Counted from the stretch's first letter, positions 44,436-54,293 are shown. The stretch: 64,000 nucleotides of DNA from Dokdonella fugitiva (GCF_004342425.1 NZ_SLWQ01000003.1:310001-374000); one strand, 5' to 3'. Made by a program: numbers and translations. Notes: generated from the letters alone by a model not told the origin.

Positions 44436-45974
44436 TCAGCCCTCGAAGCCGTTGGCGAAGATCGCATCGTCGCCCGCGCGGATCACGCGGATCGCGTCGA
44501 CGCGCGCGCTGCCGGCGCTGCCGTTGGTGAAGACGAGGTCGAGCATGCCGTCGCTGACATCGACGTCGAAGCGGCGCACGGTCGCGACGTCGACCCCGAC
44601 GCTGGCAATGATGTCGAAATCGTCGAGCACGGTCGTGCCCTCGATCGCGACGTCGAAGATGCGCTGGCCCGGGGCATTGTTGTAGGTGTCGGCGAACTGC
44701 AGTTCGACGGTGTAGCGACCGTCGAACACGGGGACGTGGTAGGCGAAGTTGCCGTAGCGCCAGTCGTTGTAGAGCACGTCGTCGTCGCTGCCCGCGACCG
44801 CGTGTGAAGATACCTGCACGCTGCCGCCGGAATAGAGCGAATCGGCCACGTACGGCGTGCCGTCCGCGGCGAGCCAGGCGTCGCCGCCGGCGTTGATCGC
44901 GGCGACCACGGTGCCGGGCTGCGGCGGCGGTCCGGTGCGCGTCACCCGCAAGGCGTCGTTGAAGGTCGTGTGGCCGCCCCACGCGGCGTGGCCGCTGGGC
45001 GTGGTCGCGGTCACGCGCAGCAGGTTCGCGCCTTCGGCGAGCGCGATCCCGTCGACGCTCCATGCGGTCGTACCCGTCGCTGCGCCGGCCGCGCCGCCGA
45101 CGCGGTCCCAGCTCACCGACTCGATCGGCTCGCCGTCATTGTCGGCGCTGCCGGCGAGATCGATCATCGGCGCTTCGGTCGACAGCGCAGCCGCGGCCGT
45201 GGGCGAGGTGATGCGCAGCACCGGCGGCAGCGGCGAGCCCGAGCCGCCGCGCATCTGCGAGACGAGCCACGGGAACAGCAGCGGGTGGGCGTAGGCGACG
45301 CTCCAGATGCCGTGGCCGCCGGTGTCGTAGCGCGTGTAGATCGTGCTCGCGCCCGCGTTGCGCAGTGCCGCGACGAGGTTGTCGGAGCCCTCGACGCCGA
45401 CCGTGGGATCGTTCGCCGCGTGGAAGAACCACAGCGGCAGGCCCGCGACCGCGACCGCCGCGTTCGTGTCGCCGTTGCCCGACATCGGCACGGCGGCGGC
45501 GAAGCGGGTCGGCTGCGCCGTGATTGCACTCCACGTGCCCATGCCGCCCATCGAAAGGCCGGTCACGTACACGCGGTCCGGATCGATGTGGTAGGCCGCC
45601 GCGACCTGGTCGACGAGGCCGATCGCACTGGCGAGGGTCGCGCCGCTCCACCAGCCGTCGGTCGGGCACTGCGGCGCGATCATGAACACCGGTTGCAGCG
45701 CGAGCTGCTCGTCGCCGAGCAGCTTCAGCGCGCCGTTCGCGTTGTTGCGCAGTTGCGCCTCGTTGTCGCTGCCGCGCTCGCCGGCGCCATGCAGGAACAG
45801 GATCAGCGGATACGCCTGCGCGCCGTCGTAACCGGGCGGCACGAAGTAGCGGAACGGCAGGTTGCTGCCGTCGGTCGCCTGGCCGTAGAGGAAATCGGTG
45901 GGCGAGGTCGCGGCGGCAGGGCCGGCGGCGAACAGCGCGAGCAGGGTCGCGAGCAATGCGGTGCGGGCGGACAT
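44436..45974 (-). CDS. Exported esterase (PHB depolymerase/feruloyl-esterase fold) with malectin-like domain
   Basis: This 512-residue protein has a signal peptide, an alpha/beta hydrolase domain (about residues 25-270; HGAGERG oxyanion region, nucleophile in GLSMGGMG, His in GGHGIWS), an Ig-like stretch, and a malectin-like carbohydrate-binding domain (about 355-500; VDGRYTVELQFADTYNNAPG-type core). It ends in DDAIFANGFEG, the tail found in two other exported proteins here. It probably cuts esters on a polysaccharide or polyester (inference). Monocistronic, divergent from the carboxylesterase gene. Confidence 0.82.
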   Translation of the reverse strand: MSARTALLATLLALFAAGPAAATSPTDFLYGQATDGSNLPFRYFVPPGYDGAQAYPLILFLHGAGERGSDNEAQLRNNANGALKLLGDEQLALQPVFMIAPQCPTDGWWSGATLASAIGLVDQVAAAYHIDPDRVYVTGLSMGGMGTWSAITAQPTRFAAAVPMSGNGDTNAAVAVAGLPLWFFHAANDPTVGVEGSDNLVAALRNAGASTIYTRYDTGGHGIWSVAYAHPLLFPWLVSQMRGGSGSPLPPVLRITSPTAAAALSTEAPMIDLAGSADNDGEPIESVSWDRVGGAAGAATGTTAWSVDGIALAEGANLLRVTATTPSGHAAWGGHTTFNDALRVTRTGPPPQPGTVVAAINAGGDAWLAADGTPYVADSLYSGGSVQVSSHAVAGSDDDVLYNDWRYGNFAYHVPVFDGRYTVELQFADTYNNAPGQRIFDVAIEGTTVLDDFDIIASVGVDVATVRRFDVDVSDGMLDLVFTNGSAGSARVDAIRVIRAGDDAIFANGFEG

Positions 45975-46117
45975 GGCGAGCGTCGGCCTTGCGCGGGGGA
46001 GGGCGCGCGCACGCTAGCACGCGCCACGCGTGCAATCCGGCACTGTGTCGCAGCCGCGGGCTTGGCAAACCCGTGCCGGCCGGGCAGCCTGTGCGCCTTG
46101 CCTGCCTGGAGCCTGCC

Positions 46118-46786
46118 GTGGACCTCTTGCCCTGCGTCGAAACCGAAACCGCCGCGAATCCCAGCCACGCGGTGATCTGGCTGCACGGCCTCGGCGCCGA
46201 CGGCAACGACTTCGCGCCGATCGTGCCCGAGCTCGTCGACCGCGCCTGGCCGCCGCTGCGCTTCGTGTTCCCGCACGCGCCGGCGCGGCCGGTGACGATC
46301 AACGGCGGCATGCGCATGCGCGCGTGGTACGACATCAAGGGCGCGCGCATCGAGGACAAGCAGGACGAGGCGGGCATCCGCACGTCGATCGCCCAGCTGG
46401 ATGCGCTGATCGCGCGTGAAGGCGAGCGCGGCATCGCGCCCGCGCGCGTGCTGCTCGCCGGCTTTTCGCAGGGCGGCGCGATCGTACTCGCCGGCGGCGT
46501 GCGCCACGCGCAGCGCCTCGCCGGCATCATCGGCTTGTCGACCTACCTGCCGCTGGCCGAACGCACGGCGGCCGAGCGCAGCGAGGCGAACCGCGACGTG
46601 CCGGTCTTCATGGCGCACGGCAGCCACGATCCGGTCGTGCCCGAGCCGCTCGGCACGGCGAGCCGCGACGCGCTGGCCCGGCTCGGCTACGGCATCGACT
46701 GGCACGTCTATCCGATGGCGCACCAGGTCTGCGCGCAGGAGATCGCCGACCTGCGCGCATGGATCGGCGCGCGACTCGCCGCCTGA
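46118..46786 (+). CDS. Carboxylesterase/phospholipase (alpha/beta hydrolase, EstB type)
   Basis: This 222-residue cytosolic hydrolase has HGLGADGNDF as oxyanion part, the nucleophile in AGFSQGGAI (about Ser117), the acid in GSHDPVVP and the His in AHQVCAQE. The family covers esterases and lysophospholipases of broad specificity. The start is GTG at 46118 with ggag five bases before; it has no signal peptide. It is divergent from the malectin-type esterase and 81 bases before algZ. Confidence 0.88.
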   Translation: MDLLPCVETETAANPSHAVIWLHGLGADGNDFAPIVPELVDRAWPPLRFVFPHAPARPVTINGGMRMRAWYDIKGARIEDKQDEAGIRTSIAQLDALIAREGERGIAPARVLLAGFSQGGAIVLAGGVRHAQRLAGIIGLSTYLPLAERTAAERSEANRDVPVFMAHGSHDPVVPEPLGTASRDALARLGYGIDWHVYPMAHQVCAQEIADLRAWIGARLAA

Positions 46787-46867
46787 CTGGTAAGGTGGCG
46801 CGGCGCGCGCCGCGCCCGCCTGTGCATTCCACGCGCGACGCGGCATCGCCGCGACGGGAGGACGCCG

Positions 46868-47914
46868 ATGCGACAAACCGGTGCCACGACGACGCCGAAC
46901 TGGCTGCCGCAGTTCTGCAGCGGCCCGACCCTGTTCGCGGTCATGATCGTCGCCGAACTCGTAGCGCTCGTCATCGTGCTCGTGCCGGACGTCGCGGGGC
47001 GCGGCTGGTTGCCGCGGCTCGGCGTGCTCAGCGTGTACGTGCAATGGCTCGCCCTGCTCAACGCCGTCGTGCTGTGCTCGATGCGCGCCTTCCTCCAGCG
47101 CCTGCCCGAGCGCACGGGCTTCATCACCGCCTGGGCGGTCGGCGTCGCGGTGACCACGCTCGGCAGCGCGGTGGTGCTGCGCCTCGACCAGGCGCTCGGC
47201 CTCGGCCTGAGCGCGCCGCCCGGGGAGGGCGTGCGCTTCGTCTTCGTCAACGCGGCGATCTGCGCGCTGATCGCCGCGGCGCTGTTGCGCTACCTGTTCG
47301 TGCTCGAGCGTTGGCGCGAGCGCGTGCGCGCGGCGGCGAAGGCGCAGGTCGACGCGCTGCAGGCACGCATCCGGCCGCACTTCCTCTTCAACAGCATGAA
47401 CACGATCGCGAGCCTGATCCGCACGCGCCCGGGTGATGCCGAGCGCACGGTCGAGGACCTGTCGGAGCTCTTCCGCGCCGCGCTCGGCAGCGACGACGGG
47501 CAGGGCACGCTCGGCGACGAGCTCGACCTGGTCGGGCGCTACCTCGACATCGAGCGGCTGCGCCTCGGCGATCGCCTCCAGGTCGACCTCGACCTCGATG
47601 GCGTGCCGCGCGGGTTCCAGCTGCCGCGCCTCCTGTTGCAACCGCTGGTCGAGAATGCGATCTACCACGGCATCCAGCCGCGCGCCGACGGCGGCATCCT
47701 GCGCCTGCGCGGCAGGCCGCTCGAGGCGGGCGTCGAGATCGTGCTGACCAATCCGCTGCCGCCAGGCGCGCCGGTGCGCGGCAACGGTGTCGCACTCGCC
47801 AACATCCGCGCGCGCATCGAGTACCATTTCGGCGCGCGCGGCGAGCTCCGCGTGGAACCGGGACCCGACGTGTACACCGTGAGCGTGCGCTTGCCCGAGG
47901 CAGCCGTCCGATGA
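46868..47914 (+). CDS. algZ: LytS/YpdA-type sensor kinase AlgZ
   Basis: This 348-residue inner-membrane kinase has four N-terminal helices (about residues 15-140) and a His_kinase domain with the phospho-acceptor His in [11 protein letters not shown], and an ATPase part with [15 protein letters not shown] and [12 protein letters not shown]. Such kinases lack the classical H-box. Its stop overlaps the start of the LytTR regulator, and hemC follows, the same order as Pseudomonas algZ-algR-hemC. There the system controls alginate and type IV pili; the target here is not shown by sequence. Confidence 0.92.
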   Translation: MRQTGATTTPNWLPQFCSGPTLFAVMIVAELVALVIVLVPDVAGRGWLPRLGVLSVYVQWLALLNAVVLCSMRAFLQRLPERTGFITAWAVGVAVTTLGSAVVLRLDQALGLGLSAPPGEGVRFVFVNAAICALIAAALLRYLFVLERWRERVRAAAKAQVDALQARIRPHFLFNSMNTIASLIRTRPGDAERTVEDLSELFRAALGSDDGQGTLGDELDLVGRYLDIERLRLGDRLQVDLDLDGVPRGFQLPRLLLQPLVENAIYHGIQPRADGGILRLRGRPLEAGVEIVLTNPLPPGAPVRGNGVALANIRARIEYHFGARGELRVEPGPDVYTVSVRLPEAAVR

Positions 47915-48648
47915 GAGCGCTGGTCGTCGACGACGAACCGCTGGCGCGCGAGCGCATGCGTGCGCTGCTCGCCGAGATCGGCGGCGTCGAGGTGGTCGGC
48001 GAGGCCGGCAATGGCCGCGACGCGCTCGACGCGGTGGCGCAGTTGGCGCCCGACCTGCTGCTGCTCGACATCCGCATGCCGGTGATGGACGGCATCGAAG
48101 CGGCGCGCCACCTCGGCTCGCTCGAATCGCCGCCGGCGCTGATCTTCTGCACGGCCTACGGCGACCACGCGCTCGCCGCATTCGAGGCGAACGCGGTCGA
48201 CTACCTGCTCAAGCCCGTGCGCGGCGATCGCCTGCGTGCCGCGCTGGCGAAGGCGCGGCGCTGGAGCGGCGAAGAGGCGCGCGGGATGGAGCGCGCGCTC
48301 GGCGCCGGGCGCAGCACGCGCACCCACCTGTGCGCGCGCGTGCGCGGCAGCCTCGTGCTCGTCCCGGTCGCCGACGTCGCCTATCTGCTCGCCGAGGACA
48401 AGTACGTCGTCGTGCACCACGCCAAGGGCGAGGTGCTCATCGAAGAACCCCTGAAGGCGCTCGAGGAGGAGTTCGAGGACCGCTTCGTGCGCATCCACCG
48501 CAACTGCCTCGTTGCGCGCGCGAAGCTGGCCGGCCTGACGCGCACGCCGGACGGCCGCCTGTTCGCCAACGTCGAGGGCGTCACCACCGCGCTCGAAGTG
48601 AGTCGCCGCAACCTGCCCGCGCTGCGCAAGCTGATCCGCACGCTATGA
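47911..48648 (+). CDS. algR: LytTR response regulator AlgR
   Basis: This 245-residue regulator has a receiver domain (residues 1-115; acceptor Asp53 in LLLDIRMP, Lys in DYLLKPV) and a LytTR DNA-binding domain (about 140-240; [31 protein letters not shown]). LytTR proteins bind direct repeats upstream of targets. Start overlaps the algZ stop (ATGA) and its own stop overlaps the hemC start, so three genes are translationally coupled. Regulation of motility or extracellular polymers is inferred from Pseudomonas. Confidence 0.93.
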   Translation: MRALVVDDEPLARERMRALLAEIGGVEVVGEAGNGRDALDAVAQLAPDLLLLDIRMPVMDGIEAARHLGSLESPPALIFCTAYGDHALAAFEANAVDYLLKPVRGDRLRAALAKARRWSGEEARGMERALGAGRSTRTHLCARVRGSLVLVPVADVAYLLAEDKYVVVHHAKGEVLIEEPLKALEEEFEDRFVRIHRNCLVARAKLAGLTRTPDGRLFANVEGVTTALEVSRRNLPALRKLIRTL

Positions 48649-49562
48649 ACAAGACCCTGCGCATCGCCACCCGCCAGAGCGCGCTCGCGCTCTGGCAAGC
48701 CGAACACGTCGCCGCGCGCCTGCGCGCGGCGCACGCCGGCCTCGCCGTCGAACTCGTGCCGATGACCACGCGCGGCGACGAGATCATCGACCGCCCGCTC
48801 GCCGCGATCGGCGGCAAGGGCCTGTTCCTCAAGGAACTCGAAATCGCGATGCTCGAGCGGCGCGCCGACATCGCGGTGCATTCGTTCAAGGACGTGCCGA
48901 TGGAGCTCGAAGCGGGCTTCGCGATCGGCGCCGTGCTCGAGCGCGCCGATGCCGCCGACGCCTACATCAGCAACCGCTGGCCGCGCCTCGCGCAGCTGCC
49001 GCGGGGCGCGCGCGTCGGCAGCTCGTCGCTGCGCCGGCAGTCGCAGTTGCGCGCGTTGCGGCCCGACCTCGAGCTCGCCGACCTGCGCGGCAACGTCAAC
49101 ACGCGCCTCGCCAAGCTCGACGCGGGCGGCTACGACGCGATCATCCTCGCCTGCGCCGGCATCGAACGCCTCGGCCTCGGCGCGCGCATCGCCGAGCGGC
49201 TCGCCGCGCCCGACTGGCTGCCCGCGGTCGCGCAGGGCGCGATCGCGATCGAATGCCGCGCGGGCGACGCCGACGTGCTCGGGCTCGTGCGCGTCCTCGA
49301 CGACGCCGACACGCACCGCTGCGTCGCCGCCGAGCGCGCGATGAACCTCGACCTGCACGGCAGCTGCAACGTGCCGATAGCCGGCTACTGCGTCCAAACG
49401 GAAACCGGCCTCGCCCTGTGGGGCCTCGTCGGCGACGCCACGACCGGCCGCGTCATCCGCGCCGAGGCGCGCGGGCCGCGCGATGCGCCGGAAACGCTCG
49501 GTCGCGAAGTCGCGGCATCGCTGCGCGAACGCGGCGCGGACGAGATCCTGGGGGCGGCGTGA
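48645..49562 (+). CDS. hemC: Hydroxymethylbilane synthase (porphobilinogen deaminase)
   Basis: This 305-residue enzyme joins four porphobilinogen units in heme synthesis. [15 protein letters not shown] starts the protein, KDVPMEL and [11 protein letters not shown] are the substrate-binding Arg loops, and the dipyrromethane-linked Cys is in HGSCNVPI near residue 240. The family's next gene hemD, often fused or adjacent, is not seen after it; a repeat region follows. Translationally coupled to algR. The length matches the family. Confidence 0.96.
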   Translation: MNKTLRIATRQSALALWQAEHVAARLRAAHAGLAVELVPMTTRGDEIIDRPLAAIGGKGLFLKELEIAMLERRADIAVHSFKDVPMELEAGFAIGAVLERADAADAYISNRWPRLAQLPRGARVGSSSLRRQSQLRALRPDLELADLRGNVNTRLAKLDAGGYDAIILACAGIERLGLGARIAERLAAPDWLPAVAQGAIAIECRAGDADVLGLVRVLDDADTHRCVAAERAMNLDLHGSCNVPIAGYCVQTETGLALWGLVGDATTGRVIRAEARGPRDAPETLGREVAASLRERGADEILGAA

Positions 49563-49589
49563 CGGCGGAAGGCGGAAAGCGGAAAGACT

Positions 49590-49688
49590 GAAACACGGAG
49601 CACACGGAGCACACGGAGCACACGGAGAAAGCCAAAGACGAGAAGAGCTTTTCATTTGAACGCTTTTGCTCCGTGTGTTCCGTGTTTC
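49590..49688. repeat. Inverted repeat with tandem cacacggag units
   Basis: Four near-perfect 9-base units (aacacggag, then cacacggag three times) fill 49592-49627, and the first two pair with ctccgtgtgttccgtgtttc at 49669-49688 with one mismatch. Further c(c)ttcgtg copies follow to about 49740. It lies between the convergent hemC and DUF481 genes. The unit type is common in bacterial intergenic DNA of several phyla as far as I recall. Confidence 0.7.
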
Positions 49689-49755
49689 AAGCTTTACCTT
49701 GATTCTGCTTTTCCTTCGTGTCCTTCGTGTTTCAGGCTTTGGCTTTTCGAGGCCT

Positions 49756-49776
49756 GGCGCCGCATCAAGCGGCGCC
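49756..49776. terminator. Hairpin after the DUF481 gene
   Basis: ggcgccgc and gcggcgcc form a perfect 8-bp stem with a 5-base loop 13 bases after the stop codon of the minus-strand DUF481 gene. There is no clear T run on either strand; termination is plausible but weak. Confidence 0.5.
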
Positions 49777-49788
49777 GGTGGGAGGCGA

Positions 49789-50601
49789 TCAGCCGCCGCC
49801 GAAGTTGTAGACGAGGTTGGTCGTGATGAGCTGGTCGGTCTTCTTGATGCCGGGTGCGACGTCGGAGTTGTGGCGCACCTGGTAGCCGGCCTTGAGCGCG
49901 AACGACTTGTTGATCGCGACCTGCAGGCCCGCGTCGTTCTGCAGGAACGTGTTGTCGCTGCCGGATTCGACCAGCAGCGTGTCGACGAATGAAGTCGACT
50001 CGGTGAAGGCGTGCTTGTAGGCGATGAGGCCGCGGCCGACGACTTCACCTTCGGAGTCGAACGTGTGGCGCACCGGCACCGGCGGATCACCTGCGGTATC
50101 GGGGCCGAGCACGTCGACCGGCTTGTAGCGCTTGTAGCCGGGGCCGACTTCGGCCGAGAGTTCGTCGGTCGCGTTCTTCAGCAGCGTGTAGCCGTAGCCG
50201 AGCGACACGACCGCCTGGTATTCGAACGGCGAGAAGTCGTCGTTCTCGTAGCGCAGGGCGCCGACGATGTAGCTGCGCTCGTCGAACTTGTAGCCGACCG
50301 AAGCGCCCGCTTCGTAGCGGTTCGCGGTCGTGTCGTAGTTCTTCACGTTCTGCACCTGGCCGTTCGCGTCGACGGTGGCCACGGTGACTTCACCCTTGCT
50401 GCGCAGCGCCGTCAGGTAGAAGGAGTCCTTCCACTGGTCGTCTTCCTTCTTCAACGTGAGCTTCGCGTTGAGGTTCTCCGACTTCGCGTTGCCGCGTGCG
50501 GCGGCGAAGCCGAGCTCGCCTGCGCCCGACCAGCCGTCGTCGGCGAACGCGCAGGCCGGCAGCGCGGCGAGCAGGGTGGCCGTCAACAGGATCTTCTTCA
50601 T
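49789..50601 (-). CDS. DUF481-family outer-membrane beta-barrel protein
   Basis: This 270-residue protein has a signal peptide (MKKILLTATLLAALPACAFA) and then alternating amphipathic strands with aromatic girdles, as in YdiY/DUF481, with ELGFAAARGNAKSENLNAKL at the start and NRYEAGASVGYKF later. The GN(A/S)xS motif near the N-terminus fits the family, which is thought to form a small outer-membrane barrel of unknown substrate. It is monocistronic, after a terminator at 50624-50644, and is convergent with hemC. A longer upstream frame has no signal and is not used. Confidence 0.88.
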   Translation of the reverse strand: MKKILLTATLLAALPACAFADDGWSGAGELGFAAARGNAKSENLNAKLTLKKEDDQWKDSFYLTALRSKGEVTVATVDANGQVQNVKNYDTTANRYEAGASVGYKFDERSYIVGALRYENDDFSPFEYQAVVSLGYGYTLLKNATDELSAEVGPGYKRYKPVDVLGPDTAGDPPVPVRHTFDSEGEVVGRGLIAYKHAFTESTSFVDTLLVESGSDNTFLQNDAGLQVAINKSFALKAGYQVRHNSDVAPGIKKTDQLITTNLVYNFGGG

Positions 50602-50623
50602 CGTTCCTCTCTCCTCGGGAATG

Positions 50624-50644
50624 AAAAAGGCCGCATCAGCGGCC
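50624..50644 (-). terminator. Intrinsic terminator of the soe operon
   Basis: On the minus strand ggccgc-tgat-gcggcc is a perfect 6-bp stem with 4-base loop followed by five T. It lies 85 bases after the soeC stop and just before the DUF481 ribosome site, so it separates the two transcripts. Confidence 0.75.
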
Positions 50645-50729
50645 CCGGGGAGCGGATGGTAGACAGAGCCATTGAATCGGGCGTGAACGTTGGTGCCCGC
50701 GGGGTGAATTTTCGTGTCGACGCGCGCGC

Positions 50730-51683
50730 TCAGCGCTGGTAGTACGCCGTCACCGCGTGCTTCGCCTCGGCGAAGAACAGCCAGCGTTCGACGACGAGGC
50801 CGGCGATGCCGCTGGCGCACGCGACGCATGCGGCAGCGGTCGACGCGGCCGGCAGGGCGAGCGCGAGTGCGGCGAACGCGGCGGGGCCGAGGAACGCCGC
50901 GACGAGCGCGATCGCGCGCAGCTTGCGCGCGTGCTTGCGTGCGAGCACGAAGCCCATTTCGTGCAGCAGGTAATTCTCCTCCGTGTGCGGCGCTTCGAAC
51001 GCGCGCACGGTGCCGAGCGCCTCGAGCCCGGTCGCACGGCCGGGCGTGACCGGCGGCTGGGCATCGATCGAACGCCAGTAGCCTTGCTTGACCCAGCCGC
51101 AGATCGCGGCGAGCACGATCGTGCCGGACAGGAGGACGAAGCGCTCGGGCCGCCACGGCGAACCGGACAACGTCGCCGCCGCGTGCAGCAGCAGACTGCC
51201 GCCGTAGAGGCCGAGCAGCAGGTAGGCAGGCATCACGTGCCGATCGTGCCAGGCACGCACCGGTTTCAGGCTCGCGTAGATGTTCGCGGTGCAGTAGACG
51301 GTCGCCAGCGAGCCGAGCGCGAGCAGGGCGCCGGACAGGCGTGCCAAGCCGTCCGCATGCGACAGGACGATCAGGGCCAGCGCCGGCACGAATGTGACCA
51401 GCGCGAACACGCCTTCGCGCGACAGCCACGAACTGCGCCATTGCGACAGTGCACGCCACGCGCGCGCCGGCTTGCCGAGATGGCCGAGCGAGCACAGCAG
51501 GCCGACGCTCACGCACGCGAACGCGACAGGCCATCCTGCAAACGAATCGAACGGGATGGCGCAGCGCGCGCCGGGGGCACTGCACAGGGGACCAACCGCC
51601 ACGCCAAGTCCGATCAGGAACCAGGCGCCATAGCCGATGCCGGACAGCACGGTGAAGCAGATGATCGAGAAGGTCGGCCGCAT
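50730..51683 (-). CDS. soeC: DmsC/SoeC-type membrane anchor of a molybdoenzyme complex
   Basis: This 317-residue inner-membrane protein has eight hydrophobic helices, as in the DMSO reductase anchor family, with GKPARAWRALSQWRSSWLSREG between helices two and three. It should hold the complex at the membrane and pass electrons to or from quinone, without heme, as in DmsC. It lies 10 bases after soeB and ends the operon at a terminator. SoeC is preferred over DmsC because of the linked SoeA-type subunit. Confidence 0.85.
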   Translation of the reverse strand: MRPTFSIICFTVLSGIGYGAWFLIGLGVAVGPLCSAPGARCAIPFDSFAGWPVAFACVSVGLLCSLGHLGKPARAWRALSQWRSSWLSREGVFALVTFVPALALIVLSHADGLARLSGALLALGSLATVYCTANIYASLKPVRAWHDRHVMPAYLLLGLYGGSLLLHAAATLSGSPWRPERFVLLSGTIVLAAICGWVKQGYWRSIDAQPPVTPGRATGLEALGTVRAFEAPHTEENYLLHEMGFVLARKHARKLRAIALVAAFLGPAAFAALALALPAASTAAACVACASGIAGLVVERWLFFAEAKHAVTAYYQR

Positions 51684-51693
51684 GGTCGTCGTC

Positions 51694-52530
51694 TCAGCGC
51701 GACAGCACGCGGTCGAGCCAGCGCAGCACGCCGGGCAGTTGCGCCGTATCGAGCGACTCCGGCGACGACGCCTTCGTCATCGCGTCCGCGCAACCGCCAC
51801 GACGCGGCCGCGGCGGCAGGTAGCGGTTGACCGGCTTGTAGTCGTACTCGGGCATGAGTGCGTAACCCTCGCGCTCGGCGACGAGCTTCGACACCGGTGA
51901 CTGCGGATCACCGAGATCGCCGAAATGCCGCGCGCGCGTCGGGCAGGCCATCACGCAGGCGGGCTGGCGGTCCGCCTCGTCGAGCGTCTCGTTGTAGATG
52001 CGGTCGACGCAGAGCGTGCATTTCTGCATCGTGCCGCGCTCCATGCTGAATTCGCGCGCACCGTACGGGCAGGCCCAGGCGCAGAGCTGGCAGCCGATGC
52101 ACTTGTCGGCATCGACGAGCACGATGCCGTCCTCGGCGCGCTTGTAGCTCGCGCCGGTCGGGCACACGGTCACGCAGGCCGGCGTCTCGCAGTGCAGGCA
52201 CGAGCGCGGGAAGTGCACGGTAAGGCCGGGAATGGGGAATGGGGAATCGGGAATGGGAGAAGCGGGTGACGTCGCGTCCGGCGCTCTTGCTCTTGCGATT
52301 CCCGATTCCCCAATCACCAATCCCGGCACTTCGACCGCATAACTGTGCACGCGATTGAACCAGACACCGTGCGGCTGCGCGCCGTACGGATCCTCGTCCG
52401 GCAGCGCGCCGAACTGGCCGCCGTCGTTCCATTCCTTGCACGCGACTGCGCAGGCGTGGCAGCCGACGCAGGTGTCGAGGTCGATGACGAGGCCGAGCTT
52501 CTTCGCGCCCGGTGGCGGCAGGGTGGTCAT
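51694..52530 (-). CDS. soeB: Four-cluster ferredoxin subunit of the molybdoenzyme (SoeB-like) with an in-frame repeat insertion
   Basis: This 278-residue cytoplasmic subunit has four cysteine groups for [4Fe-4S] clusters: CVGCHACAVACK (about 21-32), CLHCETPACVTVCP (110-123), CIGCQLCAWACP (142-153) and CTLC/CVMACP (168-198). It carries electrons from SoeA to SoeC. Between the first two groups, about residues 69-101 do not match the family and are encoded by a palindromic repeat (52228-52325) in frame; family proteins go directly from HSYEV to HFPRSCLHC. The start overlaps the stop of the SLC13 gene. It may still fold, as the insert is in a surface loop (inference). Confidence 0.88.
   Translation of the reverse strand: MTTLPPPGAKKLGLVIDLDTCVGCHACAVACKEWNDGGQFGALPDEDPYGAQPHGVWFNRVHSYAVEVPGLVIGESGIARARAPDATSPASPIPDSPFPIPGLTVHFPRSCLHCETPACVTVCPTGASYKRAEDGIVLVDADKCIGCQLCAWACPYGAREFSMERGTMQKCTLCVDRIYNETLDEADRQPACVMACPTRARHFGDLGDPQSPVSKLVAEREGYALMPEYDYKPVNRYLPPRPRRGGCADAMTKASSPESLDTAQLPGVLRWLDRVLSR
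52228..52325. repeat. Palindromic ggggaatcgggaat repeat inside soeB
   Basis: A perfect 14-bp inverted repeat (52241-52254 with 52298-52311) and imperfect extensions outside it, built of gggaat(g/c)g units, lie within the reading frame. The same units, in the same inverted layout, form an intergenic element at 62315-62427. The insert adds about 33 residues. Confidence 0.8.
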
Positions 52531-54293
52531 GGTTGGAACGGCCAGAACGTCGGGATGAGGAACATCGACAGCGCGCAGAACATCGCGATCAGCGGGATGC
52601 CGACCTTCATGAAGTCGGTGAAGCGGTAGCCGCCGGCATAGTAGACCATCGTGTTGGTCGGATAGCCGACCGGCGTCGCGAACGAGGTCGCCGCGGCGAA
52701 GGCGACCGCGACGACGAACGGGCGCGCGTCGGCATGCACCGCGTGCGCGACCGACGCTGCGATGCCGACCATGAGCACGACCGACGGGTTGTGCCCCATG
52801 AGTTCGGTCAGCAGCGCGGTGAGCAGGTACACCATGAGCAACGCGCCGAGCGGGCCGTGCGAGCCGATCAGCTGCATGCCGCCGTCGACGAGCGCCTTCG
52901 ACAGGCCGCTGTTCTCGATCGCGGTGCCGAGTGGCAGGATCGCGGCGAGCAGCACGATGATCTTCCAGTCGATGCCGGCGTAGAGGTCGCGCGTGCCATA
53001 GCAGCCGGCGATGGCCATCGCCACCGCACCGGCGATCGCGGCGACGGGGATCGGCAGCGCGTGCAGGCCCGACAGCGCGACCACTGCCGCCATGATCACG
53101 ATCGCGGCGATGGCGCGGCGCGGCGTGCGGCGCACGTCGTCGCGCTCGCTGAGCACGACGAAGCGCTCGTCGCTGCGCACCGCGGCGACCGACTTCTCGC
53201 CGACGAGCAGGAGCAGCACGTCGCCACCGACGAGGCGCACGTCCTTGAGCGACTCGCGCAACACCTCGCCGCGCCGGCGGATCGCCAGCGCGATCGCGTC
53301 GTACTCGCGCGATACGTCGACGTCGCCGAGCGAGTGGTGCTCGATCGTGGTGTCGGGCTTGACCATGGCCTCGACCAGCACGCGCGTGCGGCCGTGTTCG
53401 GGTCCGTAGCGGTTTTCCGGGTCGATGTCGAGCTGCGCGCGCGTGCGCAGGTCCTCGATCTTCTCCCAGTCGCCGCGCACGAGCAGCACGTCGCCGGGCT
53501 CGACGCGCTGTTCGCGCGGCGACCACAGGTGCTGCTCGCCGCGCAGCAGTTCGAGTGGGTAGACGCCGTAGGTCTCGCCGAGCGTCGCCTCGGCGATCGT
53601 CTGGCCGACCAGCGGCGAGCCTTCGCGCACGCGCAGTTCGGTCACGTACTTGCCGAGCTCCGCTTCGCTGCCGACCTCGGCGGGGATGTGCCGCGGCAGC
53701 AGCCAGCGGCCGATGATCATGAGGTAGACGATGCCGACCAGGGCGAGCAGCGCGCCCATGCGCGTGAACTCGAACACGCCGAACGGCGGCAGGCCGTGCT
53801 TCTGCGCGAGGCTGTCGGCGAGCAGGTTCGACGAGGTGCCGATCAGCGTGCACACGCCGCCCATCTGCGCCGCGTACGCCATCGGCAGCAGCACGCGCCC
53901 CGGCGGCGTCTTCGTGCGCGCGCACACGCGCAGCGCGAGCGGCAGGAAGGTCGCGACGAGCGCGATGTTCTTCACGAACGCGCCCATCGGCGCGATCGCG
54001 AGCATCAGCGCGAGCGTGAGCAGCCACGGCTTGCGCACGCGCGCGAGCAGGCGGCCGAGCGGTTCCAGCGCGCCCGAGCGCTCGATGCCGAGGCTGAGCG
54101 CGAACATCGCCGCGACCGTCACGGTCGCCTCGTTGCTGAAGCCGGCGAGGGCTTCGTCGGGCGTGACGAGGCCGAGCACGACGAGCAGCACGAGCACGAT
54201 CAGTGCGACGAGGTCGATGCGCACCTTCTCGCTCGCGAACAGCACGATCGCGCCGAACACGATCGCGAGCGTGGTCCATGCGGCGCCGCTCAT
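52527..54293 (-). CDS. SLC13 (DASS)-family permease with two TrkA-C domains
   Basis: This 588-residue inner-membrane protein has SLC13 halves at about residues 1-200 and 395-588, with the substrate loops IGTSSNLLADS and VGYPTNTMVYYAGG, and two central RCK/TrkA-C regulatory domains (about 205-385). Sulfate permeases of algae and cyanobacteria share this layout; dicarboxylate carriers are the alternative. It lies between soeA and soeB, with four-base overlaps (ATGA) on both sides, so it is translated as part of the operon. It probably moves sulfate, sulfite or a related anion (inference). Confidence 0.87.
   Translation of the reverse strand: MSGAAWTTLAIVFGAIVLFASEKVRIDLVALIVLVLLVVLGLVTPDEALAGFSNEATVTVAAMFALSLGIERSGALEPLGRLLARVRKPWLLTLALMLAIAPMGAFVKNIALVATFLPLALRVCARTKTPPGRVLLPMAYAAQMGGVCTLIGTSSNLLADSLAQKHGLPPFGVFEFTRMGALLALVGIVYLMIIGRWLLPRHIPAEVGSEAELGKYVTELRVREGSPLVGQTIAEATLGETYGVYPLELLRGEQHLWSPREQRVEPGDVLLVRGDWEKIEDLRTRAQLDIDPENRYGPEHGRTRVLVEAMVKPDTTIEHHSLGDVDVSREYDAIALAIRRRGEVLRESLKDVRLVGGDVLLLLVGEKSVAAVRSDERFVVLSERDDVRRTPRRAIAAIVIMAAVVALSGLHALPIPVAAIAGAVAMAIAGCYGTRDLYAGIDWKIIVLLAAILPLGTAIENSGLSKALVDGGMQLIGSHGPLGALLMVYLLTALLTELMGHNPSVVLMVGIAASVAHAVHADARPFVVAVAFAAATSFATPVGYPTNTMVYYAGGYRFTDFMKVGIPLIAMFCALSMFLIPTFWPFQP

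Noticed and set aside
49592..49627. A second CRISPR-like array of 9-base units
   Set aside because: No spacers between units; the arm pairs with its inverse, so it is a hairpin-forming repeat.
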